DNA of 64,000 nt, taken from positions 1,860,001-1,924,000 of the forward strand of contig NZ_CP027727.1 of assembly GCF_003851685.1 (NCBI RefSeq), written 5' to 3'. The notes below the pieces were generated by a model. The model was not told the DNA's origin. It saw only the letters and a program-made list of their open reading frames with translations, and searched no databases. Of this stretch, positions 62,353 to 64,000 are shown piece by piece. Both the position numbers and the translations under genes were made by a program. Every line of letters starts with the position of its first letter. Positions within the stretch are counted from its first letter, which is position 1. The stretch comes from Pseudomonas sp. R5-89-07. GTDB taxonomy: Bacteria; Pseudomonadota; Gammaproteobacteria; Pseudomonadales; Pseudomonadaceae.

Positions 62353-63135
62353 TTAAATGGCGTTGTGACTTTTGAGCCAGCCAAGCCCGGCTTCGGTGGT
62401 GGTCAACGGCTTGTATTCACAGCCGACCCAACCCGCGTAGCCGATGCGGTCCAGGTGCTCGAACAGGAAGCGGTAGTTGATCTCACCGGTGCCCGGCTCG
62501 TTGCGCCCTGGGTTGTCGGCCAGCTGGATGTGGTTGATCACCCCCAGGTGCGTGGCCATGGTGCGGGCCAGGTCGCCCTCCATGATTTGCATGTGGTAGA
62601 TGTCGTATTGCAGGAACAGGTTGTCACTGCCCACCTGCTCGCGAATCGACAGAGCCTGCGCGGTGTTGTTGAGGTAGAAACCCGGAGTGTCGCGGGTGTT
62701 GATCATCTCCATCACCAGCTTGATGCCTGCGGCCTGCAACTTCTCGGCGGCGTACTTGAGGTTGGCGACGAAGGTCTTTTCCACGGTTTCGTCATCCACG
62801 CCCTGCGGCCGGATGCCCGCCAGGCAGTTGACCTGGGTGTTGCCCAGCACCTGGGCGTAGGCGATGGCCAGCTTGACCCCGGCGCGGAATTCCTCGACCC
62901 GGTCGGGGTGGCAGGCCAGGCCGCGTTCGCCTTTGGCCCAGTCACCGGCCGGCAGGTTGAACAGCACCTGGGTCAGGCCGTTGGCGTCGAGCTGCGCCTT
63001 GATCTCGGCGGAGCTGAACTCATACGGGAACAGGTATTCCACGCCCTGAAAGCCCGCATCGGCGGCCGCTTTGAAGCGGGCAAGGAAATCCTGTTCGGTA
63101 AACAGCATGGACAGGTTGGCGGCAAAGCGCGGCAT
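62353..63135 (-). CDS. hyi: Hydroxypyruvate isomerase
   Basis: 260 residues, TIM-barrel. PRFAANLSMLFTEQDFLARF, EMINTRDTPGFYLNNT with the metal glutamate, QYDIYHMQIMEGDL and VGCEYKPLTTTEAGLGW are characteristic. Interconverts hydroxypyruvate and tartronate semialdehyde. Ten bases after gcl. Confidence 0.95.
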   Translation of the reverse strand: MPRFAANLSMLFTEQDFLARFKAAADAGFQGVEYLFPYEFSSAEIKAQLDANGLTQVLFNLPAGDWAKGERGLACHPDRVEEFRAGVKLAIAYAQVLGNTQVNCLAGIRPQGVDDETVEKTFVANLKYAAEKLQAAGIKLVMEMINTRDTPGFYLNNTAQALSIREQVGSDNLFLQYDIYHMQIMEGDLARTMATHLGVINHIQLADNPGRNEPGTGEINYRFLFEHLDRIGYAGWVGCEYKPLTTTEAGLGWLKSHNAI

Positions 63136-63145
63136 AGGGTTCTCC

Positions 63146-64000
<855 letters not shown>

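Overview
The window is about 60% GC chromosomal DNA from a fluorescent Pseudomonas (P. fluorescens group). Support comes from the gene content and order, which follow several P. aeruginosa blocks: ohr/ohrR–earP–efp; deaD–tpm–htpX–aminotransferase–msrB–gpx–sagS; rocS2/rocA2–dgt–DUF883 operon; mobA–moaB–moeA; ccmA–I; cysP–K+ channel–pyk–ttuD–glxR–hyi–gcl. Two classes of Pseudomonas REP inverted repeats in the spacers also fit, one with core TGTGGGAGGGGGCTTG and one with core TGTAGGAGCGAGCTTG. The gene order is from memory of P. aeruginosa, not from a search. I see no prophage, IS element, CRISPR array, rRNA or tRNA.

Layout. 1–5.5 kb: the 5' end of a class I DAHP synthase, PilZ protein, thioredoxin-like/PanE-like/5'-nucleotidase operon, universal stress protein, cysB, a GreA/B-like factor and a small membrane protein. 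5.6–12.4 kb: earP and efp, an esterase, the peroxide pair ohr/ohrR, two LysR regulators and a TauE-family permease. 12.5–19.4 kb: DUF1127 protein, YcaQ-type glycosylase, class II DAHP synthase, spermidine-synthase-like protein, enoyl-CoA hydratase and the cold-shock-type helicase deaD. 19.4–28.5 kb: extradiol-type dioxygenase, tpm, htpX, alaA-type aminotransferase, msrB, glutathione peroxidase, the SagS hybrid kinase, an AAA ATPase and free-methionine sulfoxide reductase. 28.5–34.9 kb: BvgS-type kinase RocS2, response regulator RocA2, a receiver-only protein and dgt. 35–43 kb: the DUF883/holin-like membrane operon, an ammonium channel, small redox and hypothetical genes, a pseudouridine synthase, a YgdI lipoprotein, molybdenum cofactor genes, a lysine-rich protein and a CsbD protein. 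43–52.5 kb: an orphan FliK/FlhB-C pair divergent from the complete cytochrome c maturation operon ccmABCDEFGHI. 52.8–58.4 kb: phnN, a HicAB toxin–antitoxin pair, an MFS transporter, the sulfate-binding protein CysP, a K+ channel and a urea transporter. 58.5–64 kb: the glyoxylate/glycerate operon gcl–hyi–glxR–ttuD–pyk, read leftwards and cut by the right edge.

Themes. Oxidative-damage defence recurs: Ohr/OhrR, MsrB, Gpx, fRMsr and thioredoxin-like proteins. Four small envelope or stress genes or operons (DUF883 operon, YgdI lipoprotein, lysine-rich protein, CsbD protein) are each preceded by a GAAC–N16/17–(T/C)C/TA-type box pair resembling AlgU/RpoE promoters, which suggests a shared stress regulon.

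The most interesting non-coding signals are: a perfect 9-bp hairpin that places the deaD start codon in a stem and its ribosome binding site in the loop; a perfect 12-bp dyad ahead of gpx with no adjacent regulator gene; one REP element inserted inside another; and an operator-like palindrome between the -35 and -10 of hicAB. No clearly new multi-gene system is evident. The least understood units are the FliK/FlhB-C pair, the lysine-rich protein, the receiver-only protein beside RocSA, and the DUF815 ATPase coupled to fRMsr.
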